DNA of 47,203 bases from CALMZY01 sp052033915 (GTDB lineage: Bacteria > Verrucomicrobiota > Kiritimatiellia > CAIQIC01 > JAGNIJ01). The notes under the pieces are model-generated. The model had not been told where the DNA came from and did no database searches. It worked only from the letters and a program-made list of their open reading frames with translations. The DNA is taken from contig JBPOJF010000008.1 of the NCBI GenBank assembly GCA_052033915.1, positions 1 through 47,203 on the forward strand, read 5' to 3'. Of the stretch, positions 23,120 through 30,791 are shown piece after piece; position 1 is the first letter of the stretch; the number at the start of each line of letters is the position of its first letter. Both the position numbers and the translations under genes were made by a program.

Positions 23120-24361
23120 ATGATTCCGGACAAAATCCACTTTGAGACAACGCACATCGAGGTATCGGGGACCGAAACCACGGAGGGTGCGAAGAATCTG
23201 GGGGAGACGCCTGCCGATTCGTTGGGCCGGGGTAGCCGTCAACTGATCACCAATTACCAGGCGATTGTCGCCGCCCGCGCCATTTACTACCCCGTGGCCT
23301 ACCGGTTTCTCAATGAACTCGGCCGCGGACGGCAAGGTATTGTCTTTCAAGGACTCCGGCAGGGTGCGCGCGGCTGCACGACCCGCCATGCCATCAAGCT
23401 GTTTGACCCCGGCATCTATTCGAATGCCAAGAAGTACTGGACGGACATGGGCCGTATCGCCGCGCAGACCTCCAAACTGCAGGAGGTCAAGAGCCCGAAC
23501 CTCGTGGCCCCGGACATTTACGAGGAAAGCAACGGCGTCGGCTACATCCAGATGGAAGTCATCAACGGCGTCAGCCTCCGCTACCTGCTCGACGGCAAGC
23601 ACCTGGAACTGGCAAAATCCCGTAGCACCAGGGAGGAGTGGGCCCGGTTTACCGACGTGATTTTCCGGATCGACAAGGGCAAGATCCGAATCCAGCCGGG
23701 TGTCGCCCTGTACATCATGCGACAGGTGCTTCGCGGTCTGGAGACGCTTCACGAAATGGGCTTCGTCCACAGCGACATCAAGCCCTCCAACATCATGATC
23801 GACCGGCTCGGGTACGTGAAGCTCGTGGACTACGGCCGCGCCGTCCTCGCCAACGAAAAGGTGTCCATCCTCCTGGGCACGCCGCTCTTCATGGCGCCGG
23901 AAACGCACCGCCGCGAGCCAAGCCTTGTCCAGTCGGACATCTACAGCACCGGCCTCGTGGGCCTGGAAATGCTGCGCGGCGAATCGCTGGTCGACCTGAA
24001 AAACTTGAGCGAAATGGACCTGCTGAACTATAAGTCAAGGCTGCCGCAGATGCTCCCCGACCTGCTCCCGGAATACGTCCGGCAGAACGCTCAATTCGTC
24101 GTTCTCCTGCAAAGATTTCTTGAGCCGGACCCCCGAAGACGCTATCCAAGCGCAGAGGAAGCGGAGGTCGGAAGCCAGGGGCTCCTGCTCGTACACAAAC
24201 AACTTGCCCAACTCGGCAAAGACACGGAATATGGCCGCGAGTTGGAGAACTACCTGGCGAAGATCATTTCGCCCCTCCCGGGATCGGCAGATGTCCAGGA
24301 AGTTTTCGCTCCGAAACCGGAAGTGAAACCGAGTCCGGGAAACGACAAGAAGAAACATTGA
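23120..24361 (+). CDS. Hanks-type serine/threonine protein kinase, non-RD
   Basis: 413 residues with no membrane helix, so probably cytosolic. Kinase motifs in order: glycine loop LGRGRQGIVFQG (near 70), the ATP-anchoring lysine in HAIKLFD (near 93), catalytic HSDIKPSNIMI (near 220), the metal-binding VDYGRA (Asp-Tyr-Gly in place of DFG), and GTPLFMAPE. The usual HRD is HSD, so this is a non-RD kinase that should not depend on activation-loop phosphorylation (family knowledge). About 60 residues precede the domain and a lysine-rich tail ends it. No phosphatase or FHA gene is adjacent. The ATG at 23120 has no ribosome-binding site but a promoter directly before it. Confidence 0.92.
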   Translation: MIPDKIHFETTHIEVSGTETTEGAKNLGETPADSLGRGSRQLITNYQAIVAARAIYYPVAYRFLNELGRGRQGIVFQGLRQGARGCTTRHAIKLFDPGIYSNAKKYWTDMGRIAAQTSKLQEVKSPNLVAPDIYEESNGVGYIQMEVINGVSLRYLLDGKHLELAKSRSTREEWARFTDVIFRIDKGKIRIQPGVALYIMRQVLRGLETLHEMGFVHSDIKPSNIMIDRLGYVKLVDYGRAVLANEKVSILLGTPLFMAPETHRREPSLVQSDIYSTGLVGLEMLRGESLVDLKNLSEMDLLNYKSRLPQMLPDLLPEYVRQNAQFVVLLQRFLEPDPRRRYPSAEEAEVGSQGLLLVHKQLAQLGKDTEYGRELENYLAKIISPLPGSADVQEVFAPKPEVKPSPGNDKKKH

Positions 24362-24386
24362 AACAACCCCAGAGGAGAGTGTGTTC

Positions 24387-25028
24387 ATGAACGTATTGCA
24401 CGTATGCGCAAGCCCGAGACCGACCGAGGAGTCGGTATCCAAGCAACTTGCGATCGCCTTTTTCACGAAACTGGCGGAACTGAATCCCGATGTGGACGTC
24501 ACCAATGTGGACCTCTATCACAATCCACCCCCCTACCTCTCTAACGACGCGTATCGCGCCATGTGGCAGCCGGTCCTCGATCCGACGTACACGGCGACCG
24601 ACGCGGAAAAGAAAGCGTCGACCTACTCGGCCACCCAGTGCCAGCTCTTCAAGGACGCGGACATCCTCGTGTTGACGATGCCCATGTGGAACTGCGGCGT
24701 CCCCGCCATCATGAAGGCGTGGCTGGATCAGGTCATGGCCCCGGGCCGGATCTTCACCTACGGGCCCGAAGGCGTGAAGCCCGCGCACGCGCTGCGAAAG
24801 GTCATCCTGCTGATCGCCTCCGGCGCCGTCTTCAAGGAAAACGCGCCGGATGACGCGCTGACGATCCAGATCAAGGCCGCGATGGAGTACATCGGCGTCA
24901 CGGACATCGTCACGGCATGGGCCGACGGCCAGGACCCGGTCATGCATTCCGACTGCGCCCTCCGCAAGTCGATGGCCATCGAGGCCGCCCAGGAAGTGGC
25001 CGAAGAAGTCGCGACAATGACTTTGTAG
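24387..25028 (+). CDS. FMN-dependent NADH azoreductase-like flavoprotein
   Basis: 213 residues with the flavodoxin-like fold of the AzoR/NAD(P)H quinone reductase family. LHVCASPRPTEESVSKQLA is the FMN phosphate loop, LVLTMPMWNCGVPAIMKAWLDQ the isoalloxazine-contacting block, and LLIASGAVF the third loop. Such enzymes reduce quinones and azo compounds with NADH as cytosolic dimers. AGAGGAGAG upstream supports the ATG at 24387; a GTG two codons earlier is an alternative. It starts 25 bases after the kinase stop in the same orientation, so the two are probably co-transcribed. Confidence 0.9.
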   Translation: MNVLHVCASPRPTEESVSKQLAIAFFTKLAELNPDVDVTNVDLYHNPPPYLSNDAYRAMWQPVLDPTYTATDAEKKASTYSATQCQLFKDADILVLTMPMWNCGVPAIMKAWLDQVMAPGRIFTYGPEGVKPAHALRKVILLIASGAVFKENAPDDALTIQIKAAMEYIGVTDIVTAWADGQDPVMHSDCALRKSMAIEAAQEVAEEVATMTL

Positions 25029-25063
25029 ACAGACGGAACAACCCTCAAAGAAGGAGAAAGACG

Positions 25064-25639
25064 ATGATGAGTTCATTGAAGAAGGTTCTGGCGGCCGCCC
25101 TGTTGATCTGGACTGCCGGCGCGGGAACGAATGCCTGCGCGCAACTCCTGAAGAACGGCGGTTTTGAAGACCCCGAGATGGAACAGGACAACCCGTACGG
25201 CGACCTTGCCGCGCACTGGGGCCGCTGGGGCAACTGGATGAACCGCGAGACGCAGTGGGTGCCCACGCACAGCGGAAACAGCCTGATGGGGTACCACCAC
25301 TGGGAGATCATGGAAGATTCGGATTCCGGCTGTTACCAGGATGTCCCGGAAGCGCCGGCGGGCAAGACCTATAACTTCAGCGTATACGCCTTCAAGGACG
25401 ACAAGAGCAATGCCCAATCCGTGGAACTCCGCCTTGAGAAACTGGACGGCGGAGAAACGCTGGCTTCGCGCATTTACTCGCTCGACGAGATCAAGACGGG
25501 CGGCTGGGGCGAAATTTCGGTCAGCGGCGCCAACAAGACGGACGGCATTCGCGTTCTGATCATCGTGAAGCCCAAGGAATCCAGCGGCCGCGAAGGCGCC
25601 ATCAAGTTCGACGACGCCAGCTTGACAGAGATTGAGTAA
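25064..25639 (+). CDS. Secreted protein with CBM-like fold, paralogue A
   Basis: 191 residues. A signal peptide (MMSSLKKVLAAALLIW and onward to NACA-Q) is followed by LLKNGGFEDPEMEQDNPYGD, the 'NGGFE' opening of jelly-roll carbohydrate-binding-like domains. APAGKTYNFSVYAFKDD and GAIKFDDASLTEIE are the matching late strands. No catalytic residues are evident. It is probably periplasmic or exported and may bind glycans (inference). AAGGAGAAAG precedes the ATG. A closely related gene faces it tail-to-tail at 25720-26286; the shared block contains GRWGNWMNRET and LMGYHHW. A strong bidirectional terminator separates them. Confidence 0.85.
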   Translation: MMSSLKKVLAAALLIWTAGAGTNACAQLLKNGGFEDPEMEQDNPYGDLAAHWGRWGNWMNRETQWVPTHSGNSLMGYHHWEIMEDSDSGCYQDVPEAPAGKTYNFSVYAFKDDKSNAQSVELRLEKLDGGETLASRIYSLDEIKTGGWGEISVSGANKTDGIRVLIIVKPKESSGREGAIKFDDASLTEIE

Positions 25640-25653
25640 TCGTTGCGTTGTGT

Positions 25654-25693
25654 AAAAGGGCGAAGCGGCCCGAAGGCCGCTTCGCCCTTTTTT
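25654..25693. terminator. Strong bidirectional rho-independent terminator
   Basis: AAAAGGGCGAAGCGGCC (25654-25670), loop CGAA, and GGCCGCTTCGCCCTTTT (25675-25691) form a perfect 17-bp stem. A run of six Ts ends it on the plus strand and AAAA begins it, so it can stop transcription from both sides. It serves both CBM-like genes. Confidence 0.93.
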
Positions 25694-25719
25694 CGTCTGC
25701 CAGAAAACCGTTCCCTGCC

Positions 25720-26286
25720 TCAAGGATCGGGCGGCTGGACCGTCAGTTCGGCCTCGTCAAACTTCAGCGCCCCGTTTCGTCCCCACGACTCCTTCGGCTT
25801 CACGTTCACGAGAACCCGGACACCCTCTGTATCATTGGTGGCCTTGATCCACAACCGCTGCCACGAGGAACGCAGTTCCTCCATCAGGTATATGCGGCTG
25901 GCAAGAACATAAAAGCCGCCGAGACGCTCCAGCCGCAGTTCCACAAACTCCGCGTCCGTCCCAGGGTCCTTGTACGCGAAAATGCCGAAAACACACGCGG
26001 AACCGGCCGGGACATTCGTGACATCCTGGTAGAAACCCGAGGACGTGTCCTCACGGATAACCCAGTGATGATAACCCATGAGACACGTACCGCTTTGCGT
26101 GGGCACCCAGCCCGTCTCCCGGTTCATCCAGTTGCCCCAGCGGCCCCAGTGCGCGGCTAGGTCACCGTACGGGTTGTCCCGCTCCATCTCGGGGTCTTCG
26201 AACCCGCCGTTCAGAAGCTGGCCATACACTCCCACCGCTCCGAGCAGGAGAGCCGTCAACAGGAACACGGAATACCTTTTCATCAT
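25720..26286 (-). CDS. Secreted protein with CBM-like fold, paralogue B
   Basis: 188 residues. The signal peptide MMKRYSVFLLTALLLGAVGVYG is followed by QLLNGGFEDPEMERDNPYGD. It aligns along its length with the gene at 25064-25639. The strongest match is the block from NGGFEDPEME to MGYHHW, and a 38-base stretch (26120-26157) is identical to 25208-25245 on the other strand. The C-terminal halves have diverged (YVLASRIYLMEELRSS against TLASRIYSLDEIKTGG). The shared carbohydrate-binding-like fold suggests the same type of ligand (inference). It diverges from the glycoside-hydrolase-like gene at 26385 across 98 bases. Confidence 0.85.
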   Translation of the reverse strand: MMKRYSVFLLTALLLGAVGVYGQLLNGGFEDPEMERDNPYGDLAAHWGRWGNWMNRETGWVPTQSGTCLMGYHHWVIREDTSSGFYQDVTNVPAGSACVFGIFAYKDPGTDAEFVELRLERLGGFYVLASRIYLMEELRSSWQRLWIKATNDTEGVRVLVNVKPKESWGRNGALKFDEAELTVQPPDP

Positions 26287-26384
26287 GGATCGAGCATACT
26301 CCCGGAAACGCGCGATGAAAAGTCATTTCGCGCGCCCACAACGCCGCGCCTGCAAGATTGATTCCGGCACCCTTCCCCCCTACC

Positions 26385-28091
26385 ATGCGGCAAATGACGC
26401 ATTTTCCGCGATTAGCCGTCCTGGGCTTGTTCCTCACAGCCGTATGGGGATGCTCCTCTCCCCGCCCAACCGATCTGTCCACCATTATCGCCCCGCGATT
26501 CATGGAACCGGCCGCCGAGACCGCCGCGGCAACCACGAAAACGGTAGTCGCGCGCCGCGTGGCGATCGCTGGCGACCGATTCCTCCTCGACCGCGCGCCC
26601 GTGCTTCTCAAGGGCAGTTTCTACGAATATCATCCCATCGGCGCCCACCCCGCGAATGTCCACCCGCCCGCCGATGTCTTTCGCAGGCAGATTCGCGAAC
26701 TGAAAGAGGCCGGATTCAACTGCATCCGCTGGATCAATCCCACGCGGGAGGCTTTGCAAATCTGCGAGCAGGAAAATATGCTGGTCTTCATCCAGTTCTG
26801 GATCGACCCGAGCGGCGATTTCTCCGACGAGCGGTTCCGCGCCGAAACGATCTCCCGCCTTCGCGACAGAGTGCGGCAGGTCCGCGACTGCGAGAACATT
26901 GCCGGATACCTCGTAATCAGCGAGCCTTTCCTTCACACGGCGTCCAGCACGGCGGAGATCGACACGGTGATGAGCCTGCTCATCGAACTGCGGGACATGG
27001 TGAAGAAGGAGGACCCCGGCGCGTATGTCTCGTTCGTCAGTTGGCCGTCACTGGCGTGGATGGACTATTCCGCATGGGACTTTGTCTGTTTCAACGTATA
27101 TCCGTGGTCGCCGATCATGACGACGAAGGATGCCATGGGCTACCGGCCGTTTCTTGAGCACTTGAAGAAAACCGTCGCGGCCGGCAAACCGCTGATCATC
27201 ATGGAATACGGACTTTCCGTCGGACCGTATGACGTGACGGGTTACGGCTATGCGGGGAACTCCGAGGCGCGCCAGGCGTCGGAATCCGTGAACATGCTAC
27301 GCGACATTCTCGCCGCCGGCGCGGCGGGCGCGGCCTACACGCATTTTGCGGATCAGATCTGGAAGGTCGGCTCTCCATCGGAACAGGACGACGACGCGGA
27401 GGAGTGGTTTGGCATGCTGGCGCTCGACATGACGAACTCCGGGCCCGGGATGAACGGCCGGTGGCGCCCGGTCTATTACGCGCACCGCGACTTTTACCGC
27501 GCCGTCCTGCTCAACCCCGCGCCCTTCTCCACGGTCACGGGGAAGCTGGAGATATGCATTGATTCCGGTTCGGCCAAGGAAGCGCTCTACCGGATCGATG
27601 ACGGGCGCTGGCAGAAACTGGAACGGGGCCCGGGCGCCGCATGGAAAGCCACGACAAACAGCGCGTCCCTGAAAGACGGCCTGCATCATCTCGAGGTATC
27701 CGTCGAAGGAGAATGGAAAGGGAAGGTTCTGCTGGACGCCTGGGTTGTCGTCGCCAATCGCAAGAAAGACCCGTTCGCCCTCGACGTCAAGGTCGTTCCC
27801 TCCAGCCGATCCATTCGGCTCGACGAGCCGCTGACCGCAACCCTCTCCGTTCATCATCTTGACGGCACACCGGTCGCCAATGCCGTGGTGAATTGGGCGC
27901 TTTACGAGCATCGCTACTGGAATTTTGACCCCCAGACCGCCGTGACGGGTCCGGATGGAACAGTTGTCGTGAACGTGGAAACACCGCGCTCGCCCGGCTG
28001 GATCACGATCTCCGCCGGAACGGATGCGACAAATGGACCGTATCAACGCCGCTTCGGCGGACTGGCCACGGTAGCGGTGGGCATCCCATGA
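26385..28091 (+). CDS. Lipoprotein with glycoside hydrolase clan GH-A-like barrel
   Basis: 568 residues. A signal peptide with a cysteine at the expected lipid site (AVLGLFLTAVWGC) begins the protein. A TIM-barrel domain spans about 60-400: LLKGSFYEYHPIGAHP, REAGFNCIRWINP-like text (actual ELKEAGFNCIRWINP), IAGYLVISEPF and LIIMEYGLSVGPYDV. By position, Glu in ISEPF would be the acid/base and Glu in MEYG the nucleophile. Most clan GH-A enzymes have Asn-Glu-Pro where this one has Ser-Glu-Pro. The C-terminus carries two beta-sandwich segments (near 410-460 and 480-565). It is a predicted outer-surface or periplasmic sugar-acting enzyme; the substrate is unknown. No Shine-Dalgarno is evident; an ATG three codons later is the alternative start. 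Confidence 0.82.
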   Translation: MRQMTHFPRLAVLGLFLTAVWGCSSPRPTDLSTIIAPRFMEPAAETAAATTKTVVARRVAIAGDRFLLDRAPVLLKGSFYEYHPIGAHPANVHPPADVFRRQIRELKEAGFNCIRWINPTREALQICEQENMLVFIQFWIDPSGDFSDERFRAETISRLRDRVRQVRDCENIAGYLVISEPFLHTASSTAEIDTVMSLLIELRDMVKKEDPGAYVSFVSWPSLAWMDYSAWDFVCFNVYPWSPIMTTKDAMGYRPFLEHLKKTVAAGKPLIIMEYGLSVGPYDVTGYGYAGNSEARQASESVNMLRDILAAGAAGAAYTHFADQIWKVGSPSEQDDDAEEWFGMLALDMTNSGPGMNGRWRPVYYAHRDFYRAVLLNPAPFSTVTGKLEICIDSGSAKEALYRIDDGRWQKLERGPGAAWKATTNSASLKDGLHHLEVSVEGEWKGKVLLDAWVVVANRKKDPFALDVKVVPSSRSIRLDEPLTATLSVHHLDGTPVANAVVNWALYEHRYWNFDPQTAVTGPDGTVVVNVETPRSPGWITISAGTDATNGPYQRRFGGLATVAVGIP

Positions 28092-28124
28092 CAGTTCCCC
28101 GCCGCTGTTCTTTTCTTTCCGGCG

Positions 28125-28703
28125 TCAACTGCCCGGGTGAACCGCTTTGCTGCCCTTTTTGCACAGAGGGCAGTTGGCGGGCTCCCAGGTTTGAGGCTCC
28201 CACTGGAGCAGGCTGAAGACGGGATACTTGAAGCTCGCGCGCCCGCCGCTGCGGTCCACGATCACCGCAATCGCTTCGACAATTCCGCCGCGCGCGGTCA
28301 CGATATCGATCACTTCCTGCACGCGGCCGCCGCGCGTGATGACGTCCTCGGCCACCACGAAATGCCGGCCGGGCTTGATCTCGAACGCGCGCCGGAGCGC
28401 CAGCTTGTCGTCCTGCTTCTCGGCGAAAATCGCCTTCACATTCAGGGCGCGCCCCAGTTCATGGGCCACGGGAATTCCGCCCAGCGCGGGAGCAATCACG
28501 CCGTCCACCTTCAGCGTGTGGCCTTTCTCGGCGCGCATCTTCTGCACGACCGCCTTGCAGAGCTTCTCGGCGATCTGCGGATACTGGAGGACCAGCGCGC
28601 ACTGGAAAAACTGGTCGCTGTGCAGGCCCGACCGGAGTTCGAAGTGACCGGACAAAAGCGCATTCGTTTCGCGGAAAATCTTGAATACTTCTTCCTGTTT
28701 CAT
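28125..28703 (-). CDS. pyrE: Orotate phosphoribosyltransferase
   Basis: 192 residues. FVVAEDVITRGGRVQEVID is the PRPP-binding loop, IAPALGGIPVAHELGRAL a conserved substrate block, and IFAEKQDDKLALRRAF the catalytic loop. It couples orotate to PRPP to make OMP in pyrimidine synthesis. The tail NCPLCKKG has a CxxC seen in one branch of bacterial PyrE proteins. GAAAGGCGAC precedes the ATG. Two palindromes (28718-28767) lie directly upstream and could control the promoter (inference). No other pyrimidine gene is adjacent. Confidence 0.95.
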   Translation of the reverse strand: MKQEEVFKIFRETNALLSGHFELRSGLHSDQFFQCALVLQYPQIAEKLCKAVVQKMRAEKGHTLKVDGVIAPALGGIPVAHELGRALNVKAIFAEKQDDKLALRRAFEIKPGRHFVVAEDVITRGGRVQEVIDIVTARGGIVEAIAVIVDRSGGRASFKYPVFSLLQWEPQTWEPANCPLCKKGSKAVHPGS

Positions 28704-28717
28704 GTCGCCTTTCGTTG

Positions 28718-28767
28718 TTCCAAGCCTTGGAAAATGTCAGGCGGATTTTTCCAAGGTTTGGGAAAAA
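28718..28767. repeat. Pair of TTCCAA/TTGGAA palindromes upstream of pyrE
   Basis: The first is TTCCAAG-C-CTTGGAA (28718-28732). The second is TTTTTCCAA-GG-TTTGGGAAAAA (28746-28767), imperfect by one G. Their centres are about 31 bp apart. They lie between the pyrE start (28703) and the stop of the propeller gene (28786). The same arrangement occurs at 43845-43896. Confidence 0.85.
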
Positions 28768-28785
28768 TGGCGAGAAGTTTCCTCC

Positions 28786-29985
28786 TCAAGGCTTTCGGAC
28801 TCCCACGCGGTAGTACCGAACGCCGTTTGTGATGGGCCCGCCCGAGGTCGCGGGCGACTGGTCATCGTAGAAGAAAAAGGTGGAGCCCGCCGGGTTGGTC
28901 TCCATCCAGGTTCCCGCGCCGTTGGCCGGGTTGGCGAACGGATGCCAGTGAGCGGGCTCCGTCGGAAATACGTCCGAGAACTGAATCGTGTACTGCCGCC
29001 CGTTCACGGCATCCACGCGAATCCGGAAGGCAGCGCTTCCCGTGTCCTGCGCGGCCACCGTGAAGCGCGACGCGGCGTCGGACGGATGCGTGCCGGCGAT
29101 ATATTCATGGAGGTTGTCCGCGCCGTCTTCATCCGGGTCGGCATCCGGCGCGAAGGCAAGCGTTTGGAAATAGTCCCACTCCCAGCCGTCGTCCATTTCG
29201 TCGCCGTCGGAATCGAAGGGAACGACCATCTGTGTGCGGTTGGTGACGATGCTGTTGGTGGCACCGCGCTGATCGTCCGCGCAGAAGACCACCTGCTGGG
29301 TGGTGCCCGCCAGGATCGAGGGCGCCGTCCAACTGAACAATCCGCCGGTAAAACTGGCCAGCGGGGGTGCCGCCGTGTTCATGAGAAGAACCGGATCGCT
29401 GTCCGGATCAGTCGCCGTCACGGCGAAGGACGTGCTGACGCCGACCGGCACGATGTGCGGCCCCGGCAACTGGATTTCGGGAGACCGGTTTTCCGTCGGC
29501 CAGGGACTGCCGTCGGAGAAAACGTACAACGTGTTTTGTCCGGTAACAAAAAGACGCCCGTGCCGCGCGAAGGGACTACACGTCTGGAGGGCCAAACCCG
29601 TCGTGCTCCACAGACCCGCTCCCGTGGCCGCGTCCAGGGCGAGCAGGTTCCCATTACTCTGATAATAGACCACGCCGTTCGCCGCAATGGGCGAATCATA
29701 GCCCCACCCGCCATTCGTCGTCAGGAGGACGGACCAGAGCGGCGTGCCGGTGCCCAGTCCGTCGAACGCCATGAGCGAGAAGTTCGACCTGTTCGTCGCC
29801 GGAACACCTGCGATGTAGTAGATCCCGTCGGCCACCGCGGGAGACATGAACTTGCCGTAATAGTAGCCCGTATGGGTGCGAGCAAGGCCCCATTCGTCGC
29901 GCTGAATACGTATAAGCCGAAATCGGTCTCGTTGATCGTCAGGTAAACCAGCCCGCTGGACACGACCGGCCAGGATTCCGCCCAC
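28786..29985 (-). CDS. PQQ-like propeller secreted protein, C-terminal part after frameshift
   Basis: This frame continues the protein that begins at 30686. Recognisable sequence starts near 29880 (ARTHTGYYYGKFMSPAVADG); the residues before that are out of frame with the upstream half. Propeller blades (GNLLALDAATGAGLWST) are followed by an Ig-like domain (TATDPDSDPVLL ... FSWTAPSILAG). Next comes the calcium-type repeat DSDGDEMDDGWEWDYF and DADPDEDGADNLHEYIAGT, then a terminal module ending NGVRYYRVGVRKP. The last two pieces are typical of secreted proteins of Verrucomicrobia/Kiritimatiellota-type bacteria (recognised pattern). A single inserted base would rejoin the two halves. Confidence 0.8.
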   Translation of the reverse strand: MGGILAGRVQRAGLPDDQRDRFRLIRIQRDEWGLARTHTGYYYGKFMSPAVADGIYYIAGVPATNRSNFSLMAFDGLGTGTPLWSVLLTTNGGWGYDSPIAANGVVYYQSNGNLLALDAATGAGLWSTTGLALQTCSPFARHGRLFVTGQNTLYVFSDGSPWPTENRSPEIQLPGPHIVPVGVSTSFAVTATDPDSDPVLLMNTAAPPLASFTGGLFSWTAPSILAGTTQQVVFCADDQRGATNSIVTNRTQMVVPFDSDGDEMDDGWEWDYFQTLAFAPDADPDEDGADNLHEYIAGTHPSDAASRFTVAAQDTGSAAFRIRVDAVNGRQYTIQFSDVFPTEPAHWHPFANPANGAGTWMETNPAGSTFFFYDDQSPATSGGPITNGVRYYRVGVRKP

Positions 29986-30686
29986 CCGGGACGCGCGTTA
30001 ACATACCTACTCCACAACGCCGCGCCGTTCGAGGCGTTGAACGCGCGCAGGTACCGGTCGTGTGAGAAAATAAAGAGCCTCCCATCCTCCATAGCCATTC
30101 CTCCGAAGTCCGTCGAACCGACCACGTTGGTCGTTTCCCAGATGATCTCGCCGGTCGCCGCGTCAACCGCGCGCAGTTTGTCTCTCACCCCCGAGAAATA
30201 GACCCGGCCGTCCTGGACCAGCGGCGCCGTGCAGGAGTAACTGCCCGCCTGGTTGGTGAATCTCCACTGGTACGCGCCGGTGCGGGCATCGATGGCAAAC
30301 ACAGCGCCCGCACCACCGACGCCTCCCGAGTTCTTCGTGGAGAAGTAAACCCGCTCGTCATCCACGGCCATGCTTCGGGTGTAAAACGTCCCGCCGCCGT
30401 TGGCCGAGGTCCAGTAGGACCACTTGTAATTGCCCGTCAACGCATCGAAACAGCGAACGGCGGCGCTGAAGAAGAATACCCTGTCGCCGGAAACGATCGG
30501 CATTCCGGTGATGGACGGGGCGTTCCGAACCAACGGCGTCGAAAGTGGAAAGGACTGAGGTCCGTTCTCGCACACGCAGCTGCGGTTGTTCCGAATACCG
30601 CCCATGCGACCATCCGACGAACCCGGTGTATATGCCGACGCCAGCGTGGCACAGCTACACAAAAATAATACCATCCATCTTCGCAT
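29721..30686 (-). CDS. PQQ-like propeller secreted protein, N-terminal part before frameshift
   Basis: A signal peptide (MRRWMVLFLCSCATLASA) is followed by propeller blades with the repeated pattern 'AxDAxTGxxxWxx': CFDALTGNYKWSYW, AIDARTGAYQWRF, AVDAATGEIIWETT, AFNASNGAALWSRY. After LYVFSATNGALLA (near 29880) the frame turns into arginine- and serine-rich nonsense ending at 29721. The real reading resumes in the other frame as RTHTGYYYGKF. GGAGAAGAGGTGC before the ATG is a good ribosome-binding site. Full length would be about 630 residues. Either the gene is broken or the assembly misses one base. No slippery sequence for programmed shifting is seen. Confidence 0.8.
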   Translation of the reverse strand: MRRWMVLFLCSCATLASAYTPGSSDGRMGGIRNNRSCVCENGPQSFPLSTPLVRNAPSITGMPIVSGDRVFFFSAAVRCFDALTGNYKWSYWTSANGGGTFYTRSMAVDDERVYFSTKNSGGVGGAGAVFAIDARTGAYQWRFTNQAGSYSCTAPLVQDGRVYFSGVRDKLRAVDAATGEIIWETTNVVGSTDFGGMAMEDGRLFIFSHDRYLRAFNASNGAALWSRYVNARPGWAESWPVVSSGLVYLTINETDFGLYVFSATNGALLAPIRATITASSCLPRWPTGSTTSQVFRRRTGRTSRSWRSTDWAPARRSGPSS

Positions 30687-30791
30687 GCACCTCTTCTCCT
30701 TCCTTCCCGGGAAATAAAGGAACCGGGAGACTGAAGATGAAACGGGATTTCTTCAAGATGTTTTTGCGGCGTCCGGCTTTTAAGGATGGTG

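Noticed and set aside
22966..23181. 72-residue N-terminal extension of the KamA-family gene
   Set aside because: Non-conserved composition; it runs across the kinase promoter and start on the other strand, and homology begins after the ATG at 22965.
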